DNA from: Mytilus californianus
Taxonomy: Eukaryota; Mollusca; Bivalvia; Mytilida; Mytilidae
Assembly: GCF_021869535.1 (NCBI RefSeq)
Contig: NW_026262712.1
Coordinates: forward strand, 111,845,640 to 111,909,639
Length of the DNA: 64,000 bases
Direction of reading: 5' to 3'
Shown here: positions 11,288 to 23,470 of the stretch, one piece after another
How positions within the stretch are numbered: position 1 is the stretch's first letter
Layout: each line of letters starts with the position of its first letter
The notes under the pieces: model-generated
The model's input: the letters and a program-made list of their open reading frames with translations, nothing else
What the model was told of the DNA's origin: nothing
Database searches by the model: none
Made by a program: the position numbers and the translations under genes

Positions 11288-11620
11288 AATAAGAAGATGT
11301 GGTATGATTGCCAATGAGACAACTCTCCACAAGAGACCAAATGACACAGAAATTAACAACTATAGGTCACCGTACGGCCATCAACAATGCGTTAAACCCA
11401 CACCGCATAGTCCGCTATAAAAGGCCCCGACATGACAAATGTAAAACAATTCAAACGTGAAAACTAACGGCCTGATTTATGTACAAAATAATGAACGAAA
11501 AACAAATATGATATACAGCAACAAATGACAACCACTGAATTACAGGCTCTTGACTTGGGGCAGGCAAGGCACATACAGAATATGACGGGGTTAAACATGT
11601 TTGTCGGGCACCCACTTTCT
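11288..11620 (+). repeat. Interspersed repeat, family 1
   Basis: Long copy starting near AAGATGTGGTATGATTGCC, with CCGTACGGCC, CTATAAAAGGCCCC and the downstream block ending GACGGGGTTAAACATGTT. Confidence 0.85.
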
Positions 11621-13008
11621 TTATTTTCATTGACATAAATAAACTGCCACATTTTTTAATACATTCTACAACTTGCTGCAGCACAAACTGGCTACTTCTT
11701 GGGCCTTTACCCAAATCAGAAGTGAAATACGGGGTGTTCAATCACTTTTTCTTAAAGTAATTTGACGTCGGGTCGGGGGTACATCTGTTTCTTTCTTATA
11801 TCGCTTCTGTGGTAGATCTACAGGGAAAAGAGGGGAGAATGCCAAGTGGGTAACATAAAGACATAGCTTATTCTCAAATCTGTTGAACGTTATAATGGTT
11901 TACACATGCCATATTGATACAGTGGCCGCTTGACATATTCATCAATGTTGCACTGTATCGGTGGGAATTTTCATAGTTTTACGAAAATTATTATACAATC
12001 TAAACACATGCACACACATACAAGTACATATATATATACTGATGAAGGATATCTGTTATTCAAAATATTTAATATATTGATATTTGTATTAATTGTTTCA
12101 TTTTTTGATATTGGTGTTGTTTTGTACACTTTAAATGCGTATATATACATTGCATATAGATATTTTACAAATTAAACTTTTTTTTGTAGGTCGATACGAC
12201 AGAAGTTGCTTGTTGTTCCTACCCCTTCTGTTCTTTATGAAGACTATATTTGTTTTCATTTTCATTGTTTAAAAAAAAATGTTTGACTTATTTTCTGCCA
12301 ATTGTGTCTTTCAACAAATGGGGAGAAGATATATACCCAAGGGTTATTCGAAAACAAAAAGTCAAAGAAAACAAATAACCCCATTGCCTACAGAAAATAG
12401 ACGAACAACCGAACACCATCCATAATACACGGCATATAAAACTGGATTGAGAACTCGTATATTTACCAATATTTATATTTATCTATGTTTCACCTGTCTT
12501 TCGGAAAAAAATCACAAAAACACTTGATACAGGATTATTACTTGACCTACCTAAAATATCGTGAATTGTTCTCTTAATGCAACATTGAATTTTGCCAATA
12601 CAGCAAGATGTTTCCGGAACAAATATTGTACCAACTGATTGTTGGACGAACGTCGGCCGGCAATAGCAGGAATAATATATTTCGTATGTCTGTGTATATT
12701 TGCATTATAATCAAAAATCATAAAATGAAAATATATATTTTATAGAAAAAAAAAGCTGAAGAAACATGTATTTTGAGTTTTTGTGTGGTTCGGGTTGCTG
12801 TCTTATTGGTCTTTACATATTTACTGGAAGTTTGTTTAAGGTAGATCGGGTGTTTTTTTCTGAGCATCCTTTCTCGGCATGTTGTAAAACACTTTTTTGG
12901 TTTAAACATATTTAACCATGTATCATTCAATATACAACAGAAACATCTACATGTAAAACTTGAAATTTAAGGATTAAGATATCAAAAAATAAAGTGTCGT
13001 TAACTTAA
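11621..13008. other. No gene seen
   Basis: AT-rich intergenic DNA. A short CA/TA-rich tract lies at about 12005-12040. Scattered frames of 60-80 codons lack any recognisable domain. Confidence 0.45.
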
Positions 13009-13281
13009 GGGGGTACCCAACACTTTGACTAAAATAAATTTGGCTCGTTTAATTTTCATAAAGTTTTGACAAAATATTTACTTTGACCTGTTTACAAAAA
13101 TATGAAATTTTTTAGAAATTTGAACCACACAATTCACAGGAATAATTTGGTTGGATATATAGCAATTTGACAATCACAAATTTTGATCGTTGAAAAGCTT
13201 GATTTCTCCTTACTAATAGTATGTGATTAAAACGCTCAGCTGATATTTAGGAGTTAACTCCCTTAGGTGTTCTGTACCCCC
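13009..13281. mobile_element. MITE with TTAA target site, 273 bp
   Basis: The ends are inverted GGGGGTAC followed by an AACAC-containing segment (13009 onward and 13281 backward). TTAA flanks it at 13005-13008 and 13282-13285. TTAA targets are typical of piggyBac and Kolobok superfamilies. No coding capacity. Confidence 0.7.
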
Positions 13282-13697
13282 TTAAGTGTATCTAAAATGT
13301 TCAGAAAAAATGCTGTTAAAATCAAGGGCAGATAATTATATTGAATTTGAAAGGAAAATTTGTGTTTTTGGATTATTTCAAGAAGATAAGGCGCTTGACC
13401 CCCTTTTTTATTTGTTATTTCGGAAGTATTTATGAAAAGCAATCCTCTCATAGAATTTTAACTAATTCTATCGTTTAATGTTTCCTCGATCAATAAGAAG
13501 AAAATAAGTTCCATAAAACATAAGTTACAGTGTGATTTCGTGAATTTCAATGTATGTTTTCGTAATAATGAAATTTGAAAGTACATTGACCCAGAGGTCT
13601 TTTACAGAAGTTTAAAGAAAATACTATCGTCGAACATTTAGACACCCCAGCTACCTTAATGTGAAAATTCTGTGAGTGAGAAAAAAACAAAAGTAAA

Positions 13698-13975
13698 GCA
13701 TTAATTTTAGCAACATGATGGAATGTCACGTTCCAGACGACTTCAAAATATTGTTGTCGTATATTTCTTTGATATCATGATGTAGAATTATAATGTTATC
13801 CAATACCTAGTTTATGCTCATTGGTTATTGAAGTGTTAACGTTTTGTTAAGTGCTTGGAAATTAGTTTCAGTGGTAGATAACTTAAATTATGATTGAATA
13901 TAATGCACTATGATAAACCATTTATTCATTCATTCATTCATTCATTCATTCATTAATATAAATGTCTATTACCCC
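13698..13975. repeat. Segmental duplication, right copy start
   Basis: Partner of 1-240. It contains an ATTC microsatellite at about 13920-13953 that the left copy lacks. Confidence 0.85.
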
Positions 13976-15231
13976 CTTGAAGGAAAATTTGTCACATGTC
14001 TTAGTTAAGGATATAAGTTAAAATATTGATTCTACATATGTTTCACATTGTATCGAATTATCAACATGTTTTTAAGAAATAATTTATTGTCAAGCTTTAA
14101 AGTATTTTGTGGCATTCTATGAAGTGTATACATGTATGGCCTAGATTTTTCAGCCAAAATACTTAACAGAAAAGTTTGAACAAATGCGGATCCAGGATTC
14201 CGAAAAGGGGGGACCATACATAATTTGGAGTGGTATAGGTAAAAAGTCTGGATTAACCATAAATGTTGCTCCATAAGGAGGAGCCCGGGAACCCCGGCAC
14301 CTCCCCCCCCCCCCCCCCCCCCTGTTGAAGAAAACTAAACGAAACCATGACCAAAAGAAAAAGAGAAGTAAGGAGAAACAACAGTCATTAATACAAGTCA
14401 CAGATACCTATAGCTGTATCATCAAGGACCCCACAAAAAAGACAGTTCGCAGGGTTAAACAGTTTCTGATGCTCTACTTGTTGCACCCGTCGGGTTGAAT
14501 ATTACAGGTAAAACTCCGGTAATATGTCGCATTCCGGGATAAGTCATGAACGAGGAAAGACCAGAACTTCATTTGTTTCGAAGATATTTTGCATCAATCG
14601 AGAGATAACCTCAACTTTGTCATTTAAAATATATCTAAATTTAAGGTTTTCTATGACCAATACAGATTACATTAAATACTTTTGCTGGTCTGTTTTATTG
14701 ATGATTCATCTGTAGACGAAACAATATTTCATAGCAGTTGTTATTAAATTTTGCCATCCAAGGGAAGTAATACAAATGTCATCAAAATGTTGTATCATAC
14801 TTGAATTCTAATTGATTAAGAAAGTGTATCACATTTACTGTTTAATGACCAAATTTAATGGTAAACAGTGATAACATAGACACTTTTTCACAGCTTAGGA
14901 CATTTTTTCATAGGTAAATTGTGTGCGGGACACATTAAAATAAATATTGTCCATGAACAGTATTTACTATAAAAAAATTTCGGCGGACATTATTTCATGG
15001 GGGACATTATTAAATCCTACAGATACACCTTGAGTCAACTTTGCCTACAAAGCACAATATACAAAAACTAAAAAAAAAAAAATACATGTAGATGTATTTG
15101 TGTGTGTTTGGGTTGGAGTCTATTGATGTTGACCCTCATCTAATTTTCATATCAAAATGAATGTACTTGTACTCAAATTGAAGACTATAAACATTTAGGC
15201 AATCTTTGGCACTTTGAAACATGCAATGCGA
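13976..15231. other. No gene; poly-C tract
   Basis: A run of about 20 C lies at 14303-14322. The minus-strand frame across it gives a Gly run, which is artefactual. Otherwise AT-rich with nothing recognised. Confidence 0.5.
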
Positions 15232-15350
15232 TCTGGGTTTTTCTCATTGTTGAAGACTGTACTATGACTTATAGTTGCTATCTTTACGTCATTTAGTCTC
15301 TGGTGGAAAGTTGTGTCATTGGCAATCATACCACATCTGCTTATTTTTAT
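15232..15350 (-). repeat. Interspersed repeat, family 1 (partial)
   Basis: Reverse-oriented partial copy ending in TTGGCAATCATACCACATCT. It is absent from the equivalent place in the left segmental copy. Confidence 0.75.
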
Positions 15351-15389
15351 AACACAGAAAACAATAAGTAAGGAATAGATCTTTACTCG

Positions 15390-15395
15390 TTTATT
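15390..15395 (-). other. Polyadenylation signal of gene B
   Basis: AATAAA on the minus strand, about 108 bp past the gene B stop, the same spacing as in gene A. Confidence 0.6.
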
Positions 15396-15502
15396 GATTA
15401 TATAAAAATATGTAATTTTATTACAAATTGTACAACAAAATACTCTGGATTTCTAAATTCACACGCTTTATGTTATAAAATACTAAACTCATAACCACGT
15501 GA

Positions 15503-17064
15503 TCATAACCACTCATTTCCAACTTGTCTGTTTGTTTCAAACCGGTTTCTTCTGTCATTTGAGTTTATGTCTAATCTGTTTCTTCTATCAAAATTTGTAT
15601 CCAGCCTGTTTCTAAATCTACCACCTAAATTCGAGTTTTGTCCTCCGTTTAAGAAATCACTACCTAAACTATCAACGAATCCACCGCCAATTCTTCGGTT
15701 TCTATTTTGGATGCTTCGTCCATCTTGCCACTGGGAGCCGCCCTGCCATCTATCTAAATTATCTCCCCTGCCTCTATTGCAAATGTCAATGTCGCAGCCT
15801 CTACACCTTACACCATGTTCAAATCCAAATGTTTCTTGTACACACTCTGGTGGTATTATCTGGAGAGTACATCCTACATTACATTCAGGCAGTCTGTTAC
15901 TTGGTAACACGACAGGGTCTTTAGGTATAAGTACTGGATCTGTCGGGAATCCAATGGGATCCTTTGCTTTCACCACGTGAGCCCTTTTTGTCTTTTTTTG
16001 ATAGCCATAACTTCGACCTAAAATGATACGATGAAGAAAATACTTAAGTCAAAATAAATTTACATTTGTCATGTCATATTACATGTCTTATCTTTAATTT
16101 CTTTAATTTTGAAAGACATGAGTAAATTAAATAATATAAAGCCAGGAACAACGATGACGTCGCTAAGCTTGTCTTACATAAACATGTACAATTGAAGCTT
16201 CGCCGATGTTAGTTTCACTGTATCGGAGAAAGGAGTAATAACAAAAAAAAATTCCAAAGACTAAAGACTGGGCTCTGTTAAAAACATTTGAAAAACTCGA
16301 AAATATACGTAAAATTGTTGTCTTTTTCAGCATATATGTCTTTAAGATTCCAACGCATTTTATCTAATGTTATATCTTGGAACAATTGGTACATTGTATG
16401 TTGTTAAAACATATTTAATCAAATTCGCGTTTTTTTTTCCTGCTATGTAACACTTTGTTATTGACCTTACATACGGACTTAATTTTCTTAATTATAATTT
16501 TTCGTTTGTCGTGCTCTATATTAATTGATTCGTTAACTTATTTAAACACATATATAAAAAACGAAAGAAAAAGAAATATATTTAGTATTGCCTATCTTTA
16601 ATTCATAAAATTAAGTTTGCACATTCAATAGTTAAAACAGTCGATAAATCAAACCTTGAATTGAACAGAGAGAAAAATTATTGATTGTAGCCACTTTTTT
16701 TTATCTAATATAATTTAAATATAATTATGGCACCCTCTTAGAACGAAACATTTCACTTTTATGTCTGCAGATGAACATGTATAATGCATAGTCTTATACA
16801 GAGTTATACTGGTCTTGGTTTTGTCTAATGAAAACAAATTGCCCTAATTATTTTTTCTTTTTCATTTTTGATAAAAAAAAATTTCGTCACAAGTATCAAA
16901 AATTAAGGAAAAAGAAGAAGATTTAATATTTCCAAATTAATCATGTTTTCAAATTATGTATGAACATTTAAAAAGTCTGGTTTTATAATAATTACATAGA
17001 AAATCATACCTTGAACTGAATAGAGAGAAACCAAGAGAAGCGCGGAACAAAGAAGTGACTTCAT
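15503..17064 (-). CDS. Gene B: secreted Cys-rich protein, 2 exons
   Basis: Exons are 17010-17064 (55 nt) and 15503-16017 (515 nt), joined by GTATG and TTTTAG splice sites around a 992-bp phase-1 intron. The product is 189 residues. A signal peptide, MKSLLCSALLLVSLYSVQ, precedes GRSYGYQKK. A Pro/Asp-rich linker follows with one KDPVVLPSN-like unit, then the six cysteines (C64, C68, C77, C90, C93, C98) and an Arg/Asn/Gly-rich tail ending NRQVGNEWL, identical to gene A. Compared with A it lacks one linker repeat and some NRFDTNIDRR units, so the copies differ mainly by repeat number. The cysteine core is almost identical to A, which suggests selection or recent duplication. Extracellular structural function is inferred; no enzyme motif is visible. 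Confidence 0.88.
16018..17009 (-). other. Gene B intron
   Basis: Longer than the gene A intron. It includes the exon-1 relic at about 16646-16676 and AT-rich filler. Confidence 0.75.
16646..16676 (-). pseudogene. Relic of a signal-peptide exon inside gene B intron
   Basis: The minus strand reads TTTCTCTCTGTTCAATTCAAG followed by GTTTGATT, matching the 3' end of exon 1 of genes A and B and its donor. The start codon and N-terminal codons are lost. The flanking intron-side sequence also resembles the gene A intron, pointing to an old partial duplication of exon 1. Confidence 0.65.
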
Positions 17065-17107
17065 GTTAAACTGTTTATACTGATGCTCAATCTGCTAAAC
17101 TTTGCTT

Positions 17108-17115
17108 CTTTTATA
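17108..17115 (-). promoter_or_regulatory. TATA box of gene B
   Basis: TATAAAAG on the minus strand, about 45-50 bp before the ATG, in a promoter that aligns with that of gene A. Confidence 0.75.
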
Positions 17116-17154
17116 CCTTATGAATTGTCTTTATTCAAAAATCATATTACGTTG

Positions 17155-17202
17155 ATTGGATTATTTTAAAGAAAATAATACTTGACGTCACCAATTTTGA
17201 CA
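17155..17202 (-). promoter_or_regulatory. Shared upstream sites of gene B
   Basis: ATTGG at 17155-17159 (CCAAT on the gene strand), a full palindromic CRE TGACGTCA at 17183-17190 and TTTGACA at 17196-17202. Spacing matches gene A to within a base or so. Homology to gene A continues to about 17347. Confidence 0.55.
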
Positions 17203-17347
17203 GATAATGACAGCTATATTACCCTTGTAACATTTTTATTACTTGTTTATGGACAGTGTACGAATATGGTATCAGTGATGTGTGTAGAGTGACGTACCAT
17301 ATATTGTAACCTACACTACCTTGGGCGTACAAGTTACCAAAAATAGC

Positions 17348-17631
17348 GTTTGATAATTGTCTAATGTTCGTTTTTTATCTTAAACCATCGTTAGTTTTTT
17401 CCCCGGCATTTTCCGTGCTTTTAAAATGCTAAAATGTTCAAAAGACATGTTATGAAAATAGCCCCCTCCCCTATTTACAAATTAACATTTTTCAATGCAC
17501 AAAAAAAAACACAGTTTTGCGTGAGATTCGTTTAAACCGGTTCCTTCCCGGTTTTTTTTTGTGTGGGATGCCTGTTAACTTACACCTACACTTAACATAA
17601 AATTTATTATGTGTTGTTTTCATTTTTACAG
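17348..17631. other. No feature seen
   Basis: Beyond the end of promoter homology; AT-rich, no gene. Confidence 0.4.
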
Positions 17632-17835
17632 CACTGGGTCAATACCTCTGCTGGTGGACTATCAGTCCTTAAGGATATAATCACCCCAGTAGTCAGTACT
17701 TCGGTACTGACATGATTTATAACAAACCTTTCTAAAATTGTCTGTTAATAAATTTTGAAATTATTAGAAACTAAGGTTACAACTCTCTCAGGCAAAGTTG
17801 ACCTCAGATGGAATTGGCTGTTGTTTTAGGTCCTT
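17632..17835 (+). repeat. Interspersed repeat, family 5
   Basis: Begins CACTGGGTCAATACCTCTGC, then CTGGTGGAC, CCCAGTAGTCAG and CTTCGGTACTGACATGAT, and ends with an AAAGTTGACCTCAGATG segment. It is SINE-like; other copies are at 23470-23832 and 56650-56935, with tails at 37.7-38.0 kb and 39.0 kb. Confidence 0.75.
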
Positions 17836-18097
17836 TTTCTAGTAGTTGATCTATTCGCGTTTTATTTTCCCGAATTTAATTTTGAGCCGTCGGTCATTTA
17901 GTTGGTGTTTTGTTCGTTTATAGTTCATCGTTTGATCATATTTCAGACCTTTTCTAAAAAAATGGTTTGGGCCCTGTTTTAGCTGTTATATGAACAATAT
18001 TTTCGCTACTGTAAACCCGGCACTTCGACTGTTTTCATTCAGCCATCTATTTGTTATTTTAGAGGAGTCTACCGCGTTTTTCCTTTTAGTTTACATT

Positions 18098-19548
18098 GTT
18101 CACTCGTTGGTTCAGTTTGTAGTGTTCCATTGTTGGTTCTGTTTGAAGTGTTCACTCGTTGGTTGTGTTTGAAGTGTTCAATCGTTGGTTCTGTTTTATA
18201 GTTGGTTGTGTTTGAAGTGTTCAATCATTGGTTTTGTTTGTAGTGTTCAATCGTTGGTTCTGTTTTATAGTTGGTTCTGTTTGAAGTGTTCAATCATTGG
18301 TTTTGTTTGTAGTGTTCAATCGTTGGTTCTGTTTGTAGTGTTTTATAGTTGGTTCTGTTTGTAGTGTTCACTCGTTGGTTCTGTTTGAAGTGTTCAATCG
18401 TTGGTTCTGTTTTATAGTTGGTTGTGTTTGAAGTGTTCAATCGTTGGTTTTGTTTGTAGTGTTCAATCGTTGGTTCTATTTGTAGTGTTCAATCGTTGGT
18501 TCTGTTTGTAGTGTTCAATCGTTGGTTCTGTTCGAAGTGTTCAATCGTTGGTTGTGTTTGTAGTGTTCAATCGTTGGTTCTGTTTTATAGTTGGTTGTGT
18601 TTGAAGTGTTCATTCGTTGGTTTTGTTTGTAGTGTTCAATCGTTGGCTCTGTTTGTAGTGTTTTATAGTTGGTTCTGTTTGTAGTGTTCAATCGTTGGTT
18701 CTGTTTGAAGTGTTCAATCGTTGGTTCTGTTTGTAGTGTTCAATCGTTGGTTCTGTTTTATAGTTGGTTCTGTTTGAAGTGTTCAATCGTTGGTTTTGTT
18801 TGTAGTGTTCAATCGTTGGTTCTGTTTGTAGTGTTTTATAGTTGGTTGTGTTTGAAGTGTTCAATCATTGGTTTTGTTTGTAGTGTTCAATCGTTGGTTC
18901 TGTTTGAAGTGTTCAATCATTGGTTTTGTTTGTAGTGTTCAATCTTTGGTTTTGTTTGAAGTGTTCAATCATTGGGTTTGTTTGTAGTGTTCAATCGTTG
19001 GTTCTGTTTGTAGTGTTTAATAGTTGGTTCTGTTTGTAGTGTTCACTCGTTGGTTCTGTTTGAAGTGTTCAATCGTTGGTTCTGTTTTATAGTTGGTTGT
19101 GTTTGAAGTGTTCAATCGTTGGTTTTGTTTGTAGTGTTCAATCGTTGGTTCTGTTTGTAGTGTTCAATCGTTGGTTTGGTTTGTAGTGTTTTATAGTTGG
19201 TTGTGTTTGTAGTGTTTTATAGTTGGTTGTGTTTGTAGTGTTCAATCGTTGGTTCTGTTTGTAGTGTTCAATCGTTGGTTGTGTTTGTAGTGTTCAATCG
19301 TATTTCTGTTTGTAGTGTTCAATCGTTGGTTCCGTTTGTAGTGTTCAATCGTTGGTTGTGTTTGTAGTGTTCAATCGTATTTCTGTTTGTAGTGTTCAAT
19401 CGTTGGTTCCGTTTGTAGTGTTCAATCGTTGGTTCTGTTTGTAGTGTTTTATAGTTGGTTCTGTTTGTAGTGTTCAATCTTTGGTTTTGTTTGTAGTGTT
19501 TTATAGTTGGTTCTGTTTGTAGTGTTTTATAGTTGGTTCTGTTTGTAA
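18098..19548. repeat. Minisatellite, ~26-bp unit, ~55 copies
   Basis: The consensus is close to GTGTTCAATCGTTGG plus TTCTGTTTGTA. A second unit type replaces TTCAATCG with TTTATAG. The plus strand is T/G rich. Frames running through it are repeat artefacts. It begins and ends abruptly in unrelated sequence. Confidence 0.93.
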
Positions 19549-20289
19549 TTTTTTCATGTCCTAACTCATAAACTGGACTTTATCTACATTTATTACAATC
19601 TATGGATAGACTCTATAAAATGGCAAGTACTGTTGTTTCTGTAATTTGTTTTCTTGAACTTGTAAAAGTATTAATTATTTATGGCTAGCTTAAACAGCTT
19701 ATACAAGAAGTAGGACACGTTTTATTTATAACGAGTAATTTCTTATTGTTTTATAAACAAGTTAGACTACGTTACTGTCTTTTTGTAACTATTCTTTGCA
19801 GGTTTTTTTTTTCATTTCTACGATATATATTCAATGACAAGATTTGACGGTTTAGTTCAATATAACTCTATTTCCTTTCACATTTTGGAACAGTTCTGTG
19901 TTAGAATAACTCGTATCCTATTTTGTTTTGTTTTTCTCTTCTTTTTATTTATCTCGAAAGAGTTGGGAGAGGGTTGTTCGGTTTAATTCTTTTAATGCAA
20001 GAACACAACTAACAATTTTTATTTGACACTTTATTTTTCTATCTTATATATAGATCGCCTCACCGGGATTTTACACAACTTTTAAGAATTTCAATGTCCT
20101 TCAACTTCGTAATTTAATTTGGCTTTCAAACTGGTTGGTTTCCTGGTTTAGTCGTGAGTGTGATGTCTATGAAACGCACGTCTAGTGTATTAATCTATTA
20201 GAAGCCTGGTATTTAATAGACTTTAACAACCAATGTGAAGTTCGATATTCAATGTTTTAAATCAAATAGAAATTTGGAAACTTCCAAAA
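19549..20289. other. No gene; possible SINE tail
   Basis: About 20060-20215 resembles the 3' part of family 5 (CAATGTCCTTCAACTTCG, AAACGCACGTCTAGTGTATTA). The rest is featureless. Confidence 0.45.
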
Positions 20290-20410
20290 ATTGCCTGTAC
20301 CAAGTCAATAATATGACAATTGTTTTCCAATCTTTCCGTTGGTTGATTAATTCCAACGTTCGAATTTGTCAGTTTTTTATGGACCTCCCTTTTTTGATCT
20401 TAGTTCGGTA
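20290..20410 (-). repeat. Interspersed repeat, family 2 (partial)
   Basis: Contains TTGCCTGTACCAAGTCA and CAATTGTTTTCCAATC as in the other reverse-oriented family 2 copies. Confidence 0.65.
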
Positions 20411-21239
20411 TTTTTGTTATCCTTTTTTTTTTTGGCACGATGAATATTTACAAAAATGATTCAGGAAAAACAAAACAAAACAAAAGCAAAAATAGAATAG
20501 CAATGAATTAATTATGTCAAGATAGATCAAAATTTACCTAATTTACATATACAATGAATAGGGAAATATACTTTGACGGAAGCTTTTTTATTATTTCAGA
20601 ATGTTTTGATATAATAATAGACATAATGTTAATAGATAATTGAATAAAAAAAAACCGAAATATTTGAATGTTAATGATAAAACAATGTTTACAAAAACAG
20701 TTTGACTACAATTAGAACATTTTCTTAATGGATGCAAAAAAGGCTTAACAGATCTCTATGTAAGGACTGACTGTCTGTAGAATATTATCAAATATGTTGG
20801 AAACAATCAAAATCATTTGTAGTTGAAAGTTTCAAAATATGTTTCAAAAACAGTTACAATGTCTGAATCACAAAAGATAGAATTGATAATTATTGTTTAA
20901 AGGGGAACTCAATGGCACTATTAATGATAATATTGAACTACAGCATATACATTGTACATTTGCTAAAAAAAAACCCAAATAAAACGAGATGCATGTATTA
21001 TTGATCATTCTGTAAAACTAAATATATAGAAAAGCATATACTTTATCTTGACCTTTAAAAAAAATATCATTCGTTAGAATGACATGTAAATTTCAGTCAC
21101 AACAAAAAAAAACATGATTTAATGTTGAATTGGCATAACAAGCTATTTATTAATTTGTTAAATTTTGCGAACGCCATCACGATTTGGTTGACCGTTATGG
21201 AATATCCGTTTCACAGATGATAGCGAATATGTTCCAAAT
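20411..21239. other. No feature seen
   Basis: AT-rich with several A-rich runs; no coding signal. Confidence 0.4.
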
Positions 21240-21548
21240 GTCGTAACTATAATCCCGTCCGCTTTTCCCCGAATGTGACCTACCGAATTAGACTTGTAAC
21301 CGGGTTTGAACTAACACGAGCAACACGACGGGTGCCATATGTGGAGCAGGATCTGCTTCCCCTTCCGGAGCACCTGAAATCACCCCCAGTTCGTGTTGCT
21401 CAGTCTTTAGTGTTCTATGTTGTGTTTTGTGTACTATTGTTTGTCTGTTGGTCTTTTTCTTTTTTAGCAATGGCGTTGTTAGTTTATTTTCGACTTATGA
21501 GTTTGAATGTCCCTTTGGTATCTGTAGCCTCTCTTTTAAGACTTCAAT
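21240..21548 (-). repeat. Interspersed repeat, family 3
   Basis: Inverse copy of 27910-28145. Landmarks are CAACACGACGGGTGCCATATG, GAGCAGGATCTGCTTCCCCTT and CCGGAGCACCTGAAATCACC, followed by GACTTATGAGTTTGAATGTCC. The 91-codon frame here is repeat-derived. Confidence 0.8.
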
Positions 21549-21629
21549 AATATATAACTAATAGATTTTAAGTAAAAGTACTAGTAACAAAAACTCAAAA
21601 AAGGGAGAAGCCCATTAAAACTGACAATA

Positions 21630-21865
21630 TCAAACGTTATCAACCAACGGAACGAATGAAAAATAACTGTCCTGACTTGGTGCAGGCATTTTCCGAGGAA
21701 AATGGTTGGTAAAACCTTATTTTATAGCTATCTAAAACTCCCAATTGTATGACAGATGTTTATAGTTCGGTTATATTTAAAAAAAGTGAATGGGCAACCC
21801 AAACAAACATAATAGGTTCATGTGACAATAATCGGGATCCAGCAGCCAAAACATCCATCACAGAC
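21630..21865 (+). repeat. Interspersed repeat, family 2
   Basis: Contains CAACCAACGGAACGAATG, CCTGACTTGGTGCAGGCATT and GGGATCCAGCAGCC. Confidence 0.8.
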
Positions 21866-23470
21866 ATACAACACAACTGACTAAAACATTCCAACAAACG
21901 TAAACACAAATTCAACAAAGACACCAACAAAAAAGTTGTTCTAGTTAATAGTAAATTTGACAAAAAGGCTGTAAACAATTATTGGGGAATTCGTCAAAAG
22001 TACCCTTTATTGTGATTAGCTAAATAGTTGAAATCCAAGCATTTATTTAAAAAAAAATAAGGTAGCATACTATGTAAAATTCGCTGTAAACATATAACAC
22101 GAACGATGACAGTGTTCAATTACCAATTTTAGTCAAAATATTCCAACATTTTACAGAATTTACTTTCTTCATCAATCTTTGGAACCGAGTACAGACATTT
22201 GAATATACAATTGGTTTTCAGAATATATAAAAATGAAATGTCGTGGTAAAATGCGATATGAAGTTAAAAAAAACCTTTTTATAATGGTATATACTATCTT
22301 TTGACCATTAGGCAAAATTTTCACAAGAGAATTTCATAACCAAAACAAATGTATTATTATTATTTTGAAAGCATGTCATCAATTTATGCACTTTTAAGAT
22401 GGTAGATCAAGATTAAGGGGGAACGATTATTAAATCGTAACTACGTTTGTCATTGTTAGTTTCATCATTGATTGAAGCATTCTTGTAATACAGAATTAAA
22501 ATATTCTTTGTAACTTAATAATTCAGATTATGTATTTCACACAAAAGAACCAATGTTTTGAAAGAATTATACCCTTAAGAAGTGAGTCTTAATGTGAATT
22601 GGCGCACGACCACGGCGTGTGCATAGCAAGAGACGCTTACCCTATCGTCGCAAATGGTCTCCGTCCTTTTAGAAGTTCATGCGATTCCGTCGGTTTCTGT
22701 TTGTCACTTAGATTTTATCTTATTTAATTCTTTTTATTTTCCCCCTTTTTCAATTAAAATGTTATTTTTCACAACTAATTATTAATGTATAAAGAAAAGG
22801 GTAAATACAAAACGTTGAAAAGCTACACTGTTCAGTTATCAAAAAGATAATCAAAATATTTAATAAACCGAGAACTATATGTCAGTGAAAAGAAAAAGTT
22901 CACCAACTTGCACTGGTAATACTAATCTATCGGTTTGAAGACATTGAGAGAGAGATGGAGCCCTTGTGTGCGCTACGTGTATATCATAGCTAAGTTTACT
23001 CAAATTCGGTCATTCCATTTTAATTTAACAAAAGTACACGTCTACAGATATTTCGTATATAAACAAATATTGTAAGTCAGACTCAACGTGATATATGTCT
23101 AAACAACCCAAGACTTTATAATTGGTGCCATTTGAATATTGTATTGTAAATAGAAGTTGCAACATGCAGTTATTAAAACCTTTTCGAAAGATAATGATTT
23201 AGTTAATAAAGATGTTTCCGTTCAAAGAAAATATTAACAAAAACATTCTGCCAACATAATTCTTCTTTTTAACATTGAGACTGATAGTTCTGGTGCCCGT
23301 TATATATATTATAATGGCAGTTTTTATTTATTGAAGTTTAACGATGTCCAGTAAATATTTAGTAAGTCCTAGTATTGCATGAAATCCAAACAATTTGATA
23401 CAATATACGTCGACTAGGTAAAATCCGTTAATTGATATTTTGGACGGTTTTCGTAATATTCATGCTTTGC
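21866..23470. other. No gene seen
   Basis: 1.6 kb of AT-rich sequence. The short GC-richer patch at 22600-22690 has no recognisable RNA or protein signature. Confidence 0.45.

Noticed and set aside
14150..14401. Gly-run frame at 14.3 kb, and similar ones at 37.6 kb and 43.8 kb
   Set aside because: Poly-C/poly-G homopolymers give Gly or Pro runs; no coding support.
18496..18935. Cys/Val/Phe-rich frames in the 18-19.5 kb array
   Set aside because: Artefact of the 26-bp minisatellite; the frames differ between units and end where the unit type changes.
21275..21550. Possible tRNA-like or coding feature with GGGTTTGAAC
   Set aside because: The string is like a B box, but the rest does not fold as a tRNA. 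The region is the inverse of the family 3 repeat at 27.9 kb.
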